From the NCBI RefSeq assembly GCF_027483985.1, contig NZ_JAIXTJ010000050.1, positions 62,001 to 126,000 on the forward strand: DNA of 64,000 nucleotides, in the 5' to 3' direction. A program made the translations under genes and the position numbers. Shown here piece after piece: positions 34,236 to 42,316 of this stretch (the stretch's first letter is position 1; the number at the start of each line of letters is the position of its first letter). The stretch comes from Flavobacterium sp. Lineage in GTDB: Bacteria; Bacteroidota; Bacteroidia; Flavobacteriales; Flavobacteriaceae. The notes under the pieces were generated by a model. It searched no databases and had not been told where the DNA came from. It was given only the letters and a program-made list of their open reading frames with translations.

Positions 34236-34262
34236 ATTTAGTTTTGAATTAAATATAAAATT

Positions 34263-34829
34263 ATGAAAAAAATTCTCTTTATCGATCGCGACGGAACTAT
34301 AGTTAATGAAGCAAAAGCACCTGATTATGTTTTAGATACGTTTGAAGAACTTGAATTTTATCCTGAAGTTTTTCGCTATTTAGGAAAAATAGTTCGAAAA
34401 TTGGATTTTGAAATTGTAATGGTAACCAATCAAGATGGATTGGGAACGAAAGCTTTACCAACCGATATCTTTTGGAAAATTCATAACAAAATTTTGAAAG
34501 CTTTTGAAAATGAAGGAATTGTGTTTAGCAAAGTTTTTATTGATGATTCTTATCCCGAAGATAAAAAGCCAACCCGAAAACCAGGAATTGGAATGGTCAC
34601 AGAATACATTAACAACCCAAAATATGATTTGACCAATTCTTATATGATTGGTGATCGATTAACCGATATAGAATTTGCTAAAAATCTAGGAGCAAAAGGA
34701 ATTTTCATTAATAATGATGAAGGCTTAGGTGCTACAGAAATCCATTCAAAATTAGAAGATTTGCAAAAACATATTGCACTTCAAACTACTAGTTGGAAAG
34801 AAATTTATGAGTTTTTAAAGGAAAATTAA
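34263..34829 (+). CDS. HAD phosphatase related to the HisB N-terminal domain
   Basis: A 188-residue HAD hydrolase with motifs FIDRDGTIV, MVTNQDGLGT, the lysine in TRKPGIG and MIGDRLTDIEFAKN. These strongly resemble the histidinol-phosphatase domain of HisB. The cysteine and histidine residues that form the structural zinc loop in HisB-N and GmhB are missing: the corresponding stretch is FIDDSYPEDKKPTRKP. No other his genes are nearby. It may be a histidinol-phosphatase of a zinc-free lineage or a sugar phosphatase. It ends overlapping the convergent gene by 4 bp. Confidence 0.82.
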   Translation: MKKILFIDRDGTIVNEAKAPDYVLDTFEELEFYPEVFRYLGKIVRKLDFEIVMVTNQDGLGTKALPTDIFWKIHNKILKAFENEGIVFSKVFIDDSYPEDKKPTRKPGIGMVTEYINNPKYDLTNSYMIGDRLTDIEFAKNLGAKGIFINNDEGLGATEIHSKLEDLQKHIALQTTSWKEIYEFLKEN

Positions 34830-35311
34830 AAAGCATTATTCAATTGTTTGTTAATATTAAAACTTAAACCAATTCGGTGGTTAGCTAATCCCGAAATAGT
34901 AGCATTGTTTAAATTAATTCCATATCCATAAGTCAAACAAAAACTTCCTCCAAGACTTATTCCTAGTTCGGGTAAAATTCTAAATTCCGATTTACTATTT
35001 TGAAAATAATTAACAGCCGATAATCTAATAGTAAAGTAGGTCATTGAAATGTCATAACCAACTTTGGGTGCTATGATGAATTCGTTGTTGTTTTTAAAAT
35101 TTGATTCCATTCCAATGCGCCAACCAACAATTCCGACAGTCCAATTTTCAGTGGAGACTTTTCCAATAGTTAAGTTTAATTCGTTATACATATTTCCCTG
35201 GCAAATAATTCCGGGAGCAAATGCTACGTCAAATTTTCTCTTGGATTGTATTTCTTGCGAAAAGGAGTAAAGAGTGCACAAAAATAGTAATGATAAAAAT
35301 TGTATTTTCAT
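34826..35311 (-). CDS. Exported hypothetical protein, probable beta-barrel
   Basis: About 161 residues with a signal peptide (LSLLFLCTLYSFSQ) followed by alternating strands rich in Tyr, Gly and Asn, such as GISLGGSFCLTYGYGI and the terminal HRIGLSFNINKQ. This looks like a small outer-membrane barrel, but no family is recognised. I use ATG 35311 because the longer frame from 35344 runs into the preceding gene and precedes the signal peptide. Confidence 0.7.
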   Translation of the reverse strand: MKIQFLSLLFLCTLYSFSQEIQSKRKFDVAFAPGIICQGNMYNELNLTIGKVSTENWTVGIVGWRIGMESNFKNNNEFIIAPKVGYDISMTYFTIRLSAVNYFQNSKSEFRILPELGISLGGSFCLTYGYGINLNNATISGLANHRIGLSFNINKQLNNAF

Positions 35312-35324
35312 TAAATAATCTTGT

Positions 35325-35726
35325 TTACACAGTTTCATTTTCAAACAAAAGCACTTGACTTTTCAAGCGTTCAATCAGCATAGTCATCATTCGTTTGTTT
35401 AAATTAGATGAATTTTGAACATATTGTGAATATTCTTCAACAGTAAACAAGCCAATGACCATTCCTTTTAGAGCATTTCTAAATTTTATATCTCGTTGAA
35501 TTGTGTTCTCGATGTAAGCTAATTTTTTCTCTGTTGATAAAGTATAGTAAACACCTTTTTGCTTGACAGCATAATTTTTAAAAACTTCTAAGAATAAGTT
35601 GTTTTGAAATTTTAAAATAGGTCGAAGCGTTTTGTTTTGAAAAGATTCTTCTGCCGATGATTGTTCAGAAACATTACCAATTGCAGTACCACGAAGTTCT
35701 AATAAAGAAGTTTCTCTTGTTTCCAT
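35325..35726 (-). CDS. Hypothetical protein, 133 aa
   Basis: A soluble, mostly helical protein without signal peptide or membrane segment. The middle (FKNYAVKQKGVYYTLSTEKKLAYIENTIQRD) and the C-terminal half (KRMMTMLIERLKSQVLLFE) look like helical hairpins. I recognise no domain. It is read toward the small barrel gene 13 bp downstream, so the two may be co-transcribed. Function unknown. Confidence 0.68.
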   Translation of the reverse strand: METRETSLLELRGTAIGNVSEQSSAEESFQNKTLRPILKFQNNLFLEVFKNYAVKQKGVYYTLSTEKKLAYIENTIQRDIKFRNALKGMVIGLFTVEEYSQYVQNSSNLNKRMMTMLIERLKSQVLLFENETV

Positions 35727-35743
35727 TTTTTATTTAAAGTTAC

Positions 35744-35773
35744 AAAAAAACCTCTGTCGCGAAACAGAGGTTT
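35744..35773 (-). terminator. Rho-independent terminator of ompA
   Basis: On the minus strand AAACCTCTGT pairs with ACAGAGGTTT around a 6-nt loop and is followed by seven T residues. It ends the OmpA-family gene. Confidence 0.92.
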
Positions 35774-35802
35774 AATTTTATTTATTAAGAATCAAATGTT
35801 AA

Positions 35803-37119
35803 TTATTCTTTGATTCTGAATGTTACTCTTCTTACTAGTTTTCTTGCTCCTTCAGAATCAACATCTACTGATGTATCTTCACCTGAACTAACAACGTTTA
35901 ATCTTGAAGCATCAATTCCAGCTTTAACTAAAATAGCTTTAACAGCTTCAGCACGTCCTTTAGATAATGTGTTGTTACGTTCGCTAGAACCAACTTCGTC
36001 AGCGTGCCCAACAATATCAACATTAGCTGATGGGTTGTTTTTCAAATAAGTTCTGATGAAATCAATTCCTTCAGTTGAAACGTTAGTTGGATTAACTTTG
36101 TTAGTATCGAAATAAGTAGTAATGTATCCTTCGTTTACTAAACGTTTGATCATATCAGCATTTGATTTTTCTGAAGATTCTTTAGACGATTTATCTACAT
36201 AACGCTCTAATTCATCTGGAACACCATTTCTGTTAATGTCTACCATTTTACCTCTTGTATCAACAGCAACACCTGCTACAGAGTTGTTTTCTTGATCTAA
36301 ATAATCGGCAACACCATCTTTATCAGTATCGTTCATTAAAGTTTCTACGTCACCAACTCTTTTGTTAAGTGCTTCGATTTCATCAAGTTTTTTGTCTTTA
36401 ATGATAGCATAATCTCCATGAATATCATTGCTTCCGAAAGAGTAAGTCAATCCTAATGAAGTCGTAATTAATTGACCATTTAAGTTGTTTTCAATATCAG
36501 AATAGGTTCCATCCCAATTGAAATGTTGTCTGTAGTTGTTTTGTACAGTAACGTCAAGTAAAACAGACATTTTTTTAGTAATTCTAAATTCTGGTGTAAC
36601 TCCAATTAATAAACCACCATTATATTCGGTTTGATTAAAATTGTGATCATTTTCAATAATATTTGGAGTTTTAGATGTCATTGCATCAATTTTGATACCA
36701 CCGTGAAGTAAAATTGCTAATCTTCCCATTGGTTCTTGAATGTTGAACAAACGATTAGCGTTTACAACTCCTTGAAACGAAAGTCCAATTTGCTGCATTT
36801 TGAAAGGCAAACTACCGTTATTTTTGATGTTTTTGATTTCTTCATAATGTAAACCTCCTTTAATTCCAAATACTGGACTGAACATGTATCTTGCACCTAA
36901 TGCAAAACCATTTGCTTGAGGTTTTCCTAAAAATGTTCCTGGATCACTTGAGAAATATCCAGTAGAATATGGTCTTACACCTTTTGCTTGTCCAACAGTT
37001 GCTTCAATTGTCCATTTGTTATATTCCGAAACGGCTTTATCTTTCTTAGCGTCAGCATCTTGAGCTAAAGCTGACAATGATGATGCCAACAATACAGACA
37101 ATAATGTAATTTTTTTCAT
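35803..37119 (-). CDS. OmpA-family outer-membrane protein
   Basis: A 438-residue major outer-membrane protein. A signal peptide (LLASSLSALAQ) is followed by an eight-stranded barrel of about 220 residues, a calcium-binding type 3 repeat region (DTDKDGVADYLDQENN and DINRNGVPDELE), and a C-terminal peptidoglycan-binding OmpA domain (VDIVGHADEVGSSERN, LSKGRAEAVK). It anchors the outer membrane to the wall. It has its own promoter and terminator. Confidence 0.95.
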   Translation of the reverse strand: MKKITLLSVLLASSLSALAQDADAKKDKAVSEYNKWTIEATVGQAKGVRPYSTGYFSSDPGTFLGKPQANGFALGARYMFSPVFGIKGGLHYEEIKNIKNNGSLPFKMQQIGLSFQGVVNANRLFNIQEPMGRLAILLHGGIKIDAMTSKTPNIIENDHNFNQTEYNGGLLIGVTPEFRITKKMSVLLDVTVQNNYRQHFNWDGTYSDIENNLNGQLITTSLGLTYSFGSNDIHGDYAIIKDKKLDEIEALNKRVGDVETLMNDTDKDGVADYLDQENNSVAGVAVDTRGKMVDINRNGVPDELERYVDKSSKESSEKSNADMIKRLVNEGYITTYFDTNKVNPTNVSTEGIDFIRTYLKNNPSANVDIVGHADEVGSSERNNTLSKGRAEAVKAILVKAGIDASRLNVVSSGEDTSVDVDSEGARKLVRRVTFRIKE

Positions 37120-37155
37120 ATTATATAAATAGGTTATAAAATTCTAATTAATTTG

Positions 37156-37163
37156 CAAATATA
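37156..37163 (-). promoter_or_regulatory. -7 box TATATTTG for ompA
   Basis: Minus-strand exact TAnnTTTG match about 37 bp before the ATG at 37119. Confidence 0.55.
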
Positions 37164-37284
37164 TAGATTTACTGCTAACTAACAACTTTTTTTTGTATTT
37201 ATAAAGAAAAGGCAACTTTAAATTTTACTGATAATTAATAAGTTAAAAAAAGAATATATTTTTCTTAACCCAATTTCAAATCAG

Positions 37285-37292
37285 TAAATTTG
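37285..37292 (+). promoter_or_regulatory. -7 box TAAATTTG for the thioesterase gene
   Basis: Exact TAnnTTTG match 20 bp before the ATG at 37312. Confidence 0.5.
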
Positions 37293-37311
37293 CTTTTTTA
37301 AAAAATATTAT

Positions 37312-37701
37312 ATGAGATTTCATACACGAAAATGGGTAAAACCCGAGGATTTAAATCCGAATAGTACTTTATTTGGTGGTCGATTATTGGCTTGGATTGA
37401 CGAGGAAATTGCTTTATATTCCATCATACAATTAGAAAGTCCAAGGATTGTAACCAAACATATGTCAGAAATAAATTTTAGAAGTTCGGCAAAACAAGGT
37501 GATATTATCGAAATTGGAATTGATGTAGTAAAGTTTGGAACTACTTCATTAACATTAATGTGTGAAGTAAGAAACATGATGACTAAAGAAACCATTATTA
37601 CTATCGACAAAATTACAATGGTAAGTGTTGGTTTGGATGGAAAACCTCAAGCACACGGCAAAACCAAAATTGAATATGTCGAAGATCGATTGAAAAAATA
37701 A
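37312..37701 (+). CDS. Acyl-CoA thioesterase (hotdog fold)
   Basis: A 129-residue YciA/BACH-type hotdog protein that hydrolyses acyl-CoA esters in the cytoplasm. Family features are the opening MRFHTRKWVKPEDLNPN, GGRLLAWIDEEIALY with the catalytic Asp/Glu region, and the strand FRSSAKQGDIIEIGIDVV. It stands alone and is convergent with the MscS gene, with the stops adjacent. Confidence 0.9.
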   Translation: MRFHTRKWVKPEDLNPNSTLFGGRLLAWIDEEIALYSIIQLESPRIVTKHMSEINFRSSAKQGDIIEIGIDVVKFGTTSLTLMCEVRNMMTKETIITIDKITMVSVGLDGKPQAHGKTKIEYVEDRLKK

Positions 37702-38961
37702 TTATTCTTCTAAACTCATTCTATCGGTAGGCATTTCATAAATCTCTAAATCAAAATAAGCTACAGATGCAATAATGTGGTCAAAAATATCAGCCATAAT
37801 ATATTCGTATTGTTCAAACCGTTGGTCTTTTGAAAAGACATAAATTTCAAGTGGCATTCCGTGTGGTGTGGGTTGCAACTGGCGACAAAGCAAAATCATA
37901 TTTTTGTTTATTCCCGGATAAAGCTCTAAATATTGTGTAATATATTTTCGGAACAACCCAAAATTGGTCATGTTTCTGCCATTGATAGATAACGATTTGT
38001 CCACATTGTAGGTTTTATTAAATTTATTAATTTCGTCTTGCCTAACATCAATATAATGTGATACCAACTGAATGCGTTTCATTTTTTGTAAGTCGTCGTC
38101 ATTTAAAAAACGAATACTTTTTGCTTTGATAAGGATGTGTCTTTTAATACGTCTTCCGTCAGAATTCAACATTCCGCGCCAGTTTCTAAAAGAATCAGAT
38201 ATTAAACTGTAAGTAGGAATTGTTGTAGTCGTATTATCAAAATTTCGAACTTTGACCGTTGCAAGGTTTATTTCAATCACATCGCCATCAGCACCAAATT
38301 TATCGAAGGTAACCCAATCACCAATTCGTACCATATCGTTTAACGAAACTTGCACGCTTGCAACAAATCCTAAAATGGTATCTCTAAAAATCAATATGAT
38401 TACGGCCGAAATAGCTCCCAAAGCTCCAAGAAGTGTATTGCTATTGATGTCAAATATTTTTGAAATAATTACACCAACACCAATAATCCAAAGCACAATC
38501 ATAATTACTTGAATGTAACTATCTATGGGTTTATCACTATATTTTGGCTGTTCTTTTAAATAATCTCTTATGGCTTTTAAAACACTTCGAACAATCCATA
38601 ACGATAATAAAATGATATAGATTCCAACTAATTTTCCGAAAACAGTTTCCCAATACACATATGCATCAAGGATAACTGGAACCGATTTGTAGATGAAAAG
38701 AAGTGGTATTAAATGAGCAATATATTTGGCAGTTTGGTTGGAGACTAATAAATCATCAAAATTAGTTTTGGTTTTTTTAGCAACAATAGCCATTGCAGTT
38801 ACAAGAACCAATCTAAAAATAACATAGATTAGATAGGCTAATGCACACAAAATAGCAATGTTTAAAACTAAACTTAAATAGGATGCGAGCGTATCTCCAA
38901 AACCCATTTTATTGAGTATCGGATATAACCAACCAAATATTTTCTCAAGAGTATTATGCAT
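37702..38961 (-). CDS. Mechanosensitive ion channel of the MscS family
   Basis: A 419-residue membrane channel. Five N-terminal helices are followed by the MscS pore helix and beta domain (LGALGAISAVIILIFRDTIL, VRIGDWVTFDKFGADGDV) and a C-terminal cytoplasmic domain that continues to about residue 410. It would open under membrane tension to release osmolytes. Its start overlaps the end of the DUF3817 gene by 8 bp, so the two are coupled. Confidence 0.92.
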   Translation of the reverse strand: MHNTLEKIFGWLYPILNKMGFGDTLASYLSLVLNIAILCALAYLIYVIFRLVLVTAMAIVAKKTKTNFDDLLVSNQTAKYIAHLIPLLFIYKSVPVILDAYVYWETVFGKLVGIYIILLSLWIVRSVLKAIRDYLKEQPKYSDKPIDSYIQVIMIVLWIIGVGVIISKIFDINSNTLLGALGAISAVIILIFRDTILGFVASVQVSLNDMVRIGDWVTFDKFGADGDVIEINLATVKVRNFDNTTTTIPTYSLISDSFRNWRGMLNSDGRRIKRHILIKAKSIRFLNDDDLQKMKRIQLVSHYIDVRQDEINKFNKTYNVDKSLSINGRNMTNFGLFRKYITQYLELYPGINKNMILLCRQLQPTPHGMPLEIYVFSKDQRFEQYEYIMADIFDHIIASVAYFDLEIYEMPTDRMSLEE

Positions 38962-39238
38962 TTTTTACATATTTTTTCTCAATGTAAAACGTACCAAAAG
39001 GCAAAAGTGAGGCTAATTGAACTACAGCTAAATCTTTGAAAGACCATTTTTGACTTTTCATTATTAGGAAAGCTAAAATCACATATCCTATGAATAAAAC
39101 TCCGTGCGCCATACCAATTGGATACAGTAATTTTTTATACAAATCTATATTATTTGGTTTGATAAATAACATATTTGTAAATAATACTAAATAGGAGATT
39201 CCCTCTGCAATTGCTGTAAATTTGAAAATTTTAGTCAT
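38954..39238 (-). CDS. DUF3817 membrane protein
   Basis: A 94-residue protein with three membrane helices and the family hallmarks AIAEGISYLVLF, YPIGMAHGVLFIGYV and LLPFGTFYIEKKY. Function unknown. It is translated just ahead of the MscS-type channel. Confidence 0.85.
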   Translation of the reverse strand: MTKIFKFTAIAEGISYLVLFTNMLFIKPNNIDLYKKLLYPIGMAHGVLFIGYVILAFLIMKSQKWSFKDLAVVQLASLLPFGTFYIEKKYVKNA

Positions 39239-39299
39239 AAATTAGTGTTTTGGTCTACAAAATTAAGCATATCATTAGTTAAAAACCTAGAATCTCACT

Positions 39300-39307
39300 T
39301 ACTTTTG
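39300..39307 (+). promoter_or_regulatory. -7 box TACTTTTG for the DUF6155 gene
   Basis: Exact TAnnTTTG match 20 bp before the ATG at 39327. Confidence 0.5.
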
Positions 39308-39326
39308 CAATAATTTAGCAATTACT

Positions 39327-39842
39327 ATGAGCAAACGCGATTTAAAAAAATATTTATCCGAATTAAGTAAAGAACAATTAGAGGAACAATTGGTGGAACT
39401 TTACGATAAATTTAAAGAAGTTAAAGTCTACTATAATTTTGTTTTTAATCCTAACGAACGAAATTTAGTAAAAGATGCTAAACTTAAAATTGCAAATGAA
39501 TATTTCCCGATAAGAGGAAAAAGACCTAAAATGCGCCGATCTACAGCTCAAAAATTTATTAAACATTTTATTACGCTAGGCGTTGATTCGTTTATAATTG
39601 TTGATGTAATGCTATATAACATTGAAATTGCCCAAACTTTATCGAGCGAACGACAAATTAATTCGGAAGCGTTCTATAAAAGTATGCTAACTTCTTATGA
39701 GCAAGCCATTAGTTTTATGATTGAAAAGGGAATACTAGAAGAATTTAGAAGTAGAGTAGTGGCTATCAAAGAAGAAAGCATTACTCAAAATTGGATGAAT
39801 AAATATGAATTCAATGCTATTGTTGAACGATTTGATTATTAA
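39327..39842 (+). CDS. DUF6155-family protein
   Basis: A 171-residue soluble helical protein opening with MSKRDLKKYLSELSKEQLE, then YYNFVFNPNE and RRSTAQKFIKHFITLGVD, which I recall as DUF6155 in flavobacteria. No enzymatic motif is visible. It has its own promoter and is followed 75 bp later by the helicase gene, which has another promoter. Function unknown. Confidence 0.75.
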   Translation: MSKRDLKKYLSELSKEQLEEQLVELYDKFKEVKVYYNFVFNPNERNLVKDAKLKIANEYFPIRGKRPKMRRSTAQKFIKHFITLGVDSFIIVDVMLYNIEIAQTLSSERQINSEAFYKSMLTSYEQAISFMIEKGILEEFRSRVVAIKEESITQNWMNKYEFNAIVERFDY

Positions 39843-39889
39843 ATTTGAGTTATTTTTAAAATGATAGTTGAGATACTCTTTTTTAGACG

Positions 39890-39897
39890 TATTTTTG
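39890..39897 (+). promoter_or_regulatory. -7 box TATTTTTG for the helicase gene
   Basis: Exact TAnnTTTG match with TTG at 39868-39870, 19 bp upstream. Confidence 0.55.
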
Positions 39898-39916
39898 CAA
39901 AATTGTAAAAAATGCT

Positions 39917-41452
39917 ATGTCAAAAAAAGATTTAATCGCCGAAATTCAAGATAAAAAGGAACTTTATGGTTACCAGAAAGGCGATATTGACAAGATATTT
40001 GAACGATTAGATAATGCACCATACAATTATCATTTACTTTACCAATTGCCAACAGGTGGCGGAAAAACAGTAATTTTCTCCGAAATTACAAGACGTTATT
40101 TAGAACAATACAACAAAAAAGTGGTGGTTTTAACCCATCGGATTGAGCTTTGTAAACAAACTTCAAAAATGCTTAAGAATTTTGATGTCAAAAACAAAGT
40201 GATTAATAGCGCGATAAAAGAACTTCCAGATCAAGACGAATATTCGTGTTTTGTTGCGATGATTGAAACGTTAAAAAACCGTCTCAATGATGAAAAATTA
40301 GAAATACAAGATATTGGTTTAGTGATAATTGACGAAGCTCACTTTAACTCATTTAGGAAGTTGTTTAGCGCATTCGATAATGCTTTTATTTTGGGAGTTA
40401 CAGCAACACCATTGAGTTCAAATATAAAATTACCAATGTATGAAAACTACAGTGAATTAATCGTTGGTGATACTATTCAAAATCTTATAGATAAAGGGTT
40501 TTTAGCACAAGCAACAACTTATAGTTATGATGTTGGATTGACTTCGTTAAAAGTCGGAATTAATGGCGATTATACTGTAAAATCTTCTGATGATTTGTAT
40601 AGTAATATGGTAATGCAAGAAAAATTATTGCACGCTTATACGGAGAAATCACTCGGAAAAAAAACATTGATTTTTAATAACGGAATTAATACTTCGCTGC
40701 ACGTTTATGAAAGTTTTAGACACGCCGGTTTTAACATTCGTCATCTAGATAATACAACTTCAACAGAAGATCGTAAAGAAATCTTGCAATGGTTCAAGAA
40801 AACACCCGATGCTATTTTAACTTCAGTGGGAATTTTAACCACAGGATTTGATGAACCAACTGTTGAAACCATTATTTTGAATCGTGCTACTAAATCCTTG
40901 ACCTTGTATTTTCAAATGATTGGTCGTGGTTCAAGAAAATTACCTAACAAAGACAATTTTACGGTTATTGATTTAGGAAACAATGCTTTACGCTTTGGTT
41001 TATGGAACAATCCGATTGACTGGCAGCATATTTTTAAATCTCCAGAATATTATCTAGAAAGTCTTCGTGATGATGCTGATATTGAAAGTAATTTCAAATA
41101 TGTGATGCCTGATGAATTGCGTAAGAAATTTTCAAAAACTGATAATATTTCAATGAATATTCAAGAGGAATTCAAATTCACGGTTAAAAATAATTTGAAG
41201 GCTAAAACTATTATCGAAAAATCATTGGAGCAACACGCACAAATGTGTGTTGATAACACGGATGAATTAATTGATGCCCGAAAATTATCTAAAGAACTCA
41301 ATGATGATATTGAATATCGAATTAAACAATATTGTATTTGTTTAGGAAACGTTACCAAAAACTACAGAAGTTGGTTGATCGAAGATTATAATTTAAAACT
41401 CACAATTGCTATTGGTAAATTTTATCGTATAAAAATTATGAATGAGTTATAA
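39917..41452 (+). CDS. Superfamily 2 DEAD/DEAH helicase (XPB/RadD-like)
   Basis: A 511-residue ATP-dependent helicase with both RecA-like domains. Motif I is LPTGGGKTVIFSE, motif II is IIDEAHFNSF, motif III is GVTATPLS, and motif VI is QMIGRGSRKLP. After about residue 400 comes a helical C-terminal part without a recognised domain. The group includes RadD and restriction-type helicases, but no restriction or methylase gene is adjacent. A role in DNA repair is likely but unproven. Confidence 0.9.
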   Translation: MSKKDLIAEIQDKKELYGYQKGDIDKIFERLDNAPYNYHLLYQLPTGGGKTVIFSEITRRYLEQYNKKVVVLTHRIELCKQTSKMLKNFDVKNKVINSAIKELPDQDEYSCFVAMIETLKNRLNDEKLEIQDIGLVIIDEAHFNSFRKLFSAFDNAFILGVTATPLSSNIKLPMYENYSELIVGDTIQNLIDKGFLAQATTYSYDVGLTSLKVGINGDYTVKSSDDLYSNMVMQEKLLHAYTEKSLGKKTLIFNNGINTSLHVYESFRHAGFNIRHLDNTTSTEDRKEILQWFKKTPDAILTSVGILTTGFDEPTVETIILNRATKSLTLYFQMIGRGSRKLPNKDNFTVIDLGNNALRFGLWNNPIDWQHIFKSPEYYLESLRDDADIESNFKYVMPDELRKKFSKTDNISMNIQEEFKFTVKNNLKAKTIIEKSLEQHAQMCVDNTDELIDARKLSKELNDDIEYRIKQYCICLGNVTKNYRSWLIEDYNLKLTIAIGKFYRIKIMNEL

Positions 41453-41482
41453 ATCAGTATTGTAGCTATTTTATATAATTTA

Positions 41483-41490
41483 TATATTTG
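41483..41490 (+). promoter_or_regulatory. Orphan -7 box TATATTTG
   Basis: Exact TAnnTTTG match on the plus strand just after the helicase gene. No plus-strand ORF follows before the convergent gene at 41544. Confidence 0.3.
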
Positions 41491-41543
41491 CACTATAATT
41501 TATATTATGTAAAATAGGATTTTTAAAAGAACCAAGTATTTGA

Positions 41544-42173
41544 TTACGAAATCCTTTTATTCTTCCATTTGGCAATTCCAATAAAAGCGATTGCTACTCC
41601 TCCAAAAAACAAAGTCAGCAAGATAATATTTATAAATACTTTGTCAATTCCTAAACTTGTAACATTCACAAATGGATACGGATAATAATTTGAAAATGAT
41701 CCGCGAATCATTATCACAACCAAATATACAATTGGATAAATCAACCAATTAATAAAATTTTTCCAAAGAATTGATTTAGTATTGCTTTTGAAATACCAAT
41801 ATAAAATATAATAAATTGGAATTATGGTATGCAACATTTCATCAACAATACGCTGAACGCCTTGTGGTTGCCATAAAAACCTTAAAATTAAATTGTAAAC
41901 AAATCCAACAACAAATATATAAACCGCTATTGCTGATTGATTTATCGGATTTAAAAAGAAAGAAAATTTTCTTTTAGGTTTTATTAAAACTGCAGTGAAC
42001 ACAATTGCGACTAGTATATTTGTCAAAATGGTAAAAAAAGTAAAAAATCGAATTGTTGTTTCAGTGATAGATGTTACTCGATTATCAATCATAACTATAA
42101 ATTGAGTTATAATGGTAATCCAACACAGAATTGAAAAAAGAAGTTCAATTTTAGCTGATTTATTTTCTTTCAT
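41544..42173 (-). CDS. Pr6Pr-family membrane protein
   Basis: A 209-residue protein with six predicted membrane helices. Features include FFTILTNILVAIVF, QPQGVQRIVDEMLHTIIPI and YPIVYLVVIMIRGSF ending in YPYPFVN, which match the Pr6Pr/FAR-17a-like group of integral membrane proteins. Eukaryotic relatives are lipid hydrolases or androgen-induced proteins; bacterial function is unknown. It is a single minus-strand gene. Confidence 0.82.
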   Translation of the reverse strand: MKENKSAKIELLFSILCWITIITQFIVMIDNRVTSITETTIRFFTFFTILTNILVAIVFTAVLIKPKRKFSFFLNPINQSAIAVYIFVVGFVYNLILRFLWQPQGVQRIVDEMLHTIIPIYYILYWYFKSNTKSILWKNFINWLIYPIVYLVVIMIRGSFSNYYPYPFVNVTSLGIDKVFINIILLTLFFGGVAIAFIGIAKWKNKRIS

Positions 42174-42264
42174 CGCAAAACAATTTTAACGTAAATATAA
42201 TTAAAAATTGTTTTTGTGGTGATAAATTGACAGAGATTTGTTCTTGTCCAATCTTAATCTTTAT

Positions 42265-42272
42265 TACTTTTG
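42265..42272 (+). promoter_or_regulatory. -7 box TACTTTTG for the CBS/DUF294 gene
   Basis: Exact TAnnTTTG match 45 bp before ATG 42317. It lies inside the ORF-track version of the gene, supporting the downstream start. Confidence 0.5.
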
Positions 42273-42316
42273 TGGTGTCGCGGATTTTTTATATTTTTAT
42301 AAAATTAACATTCATT

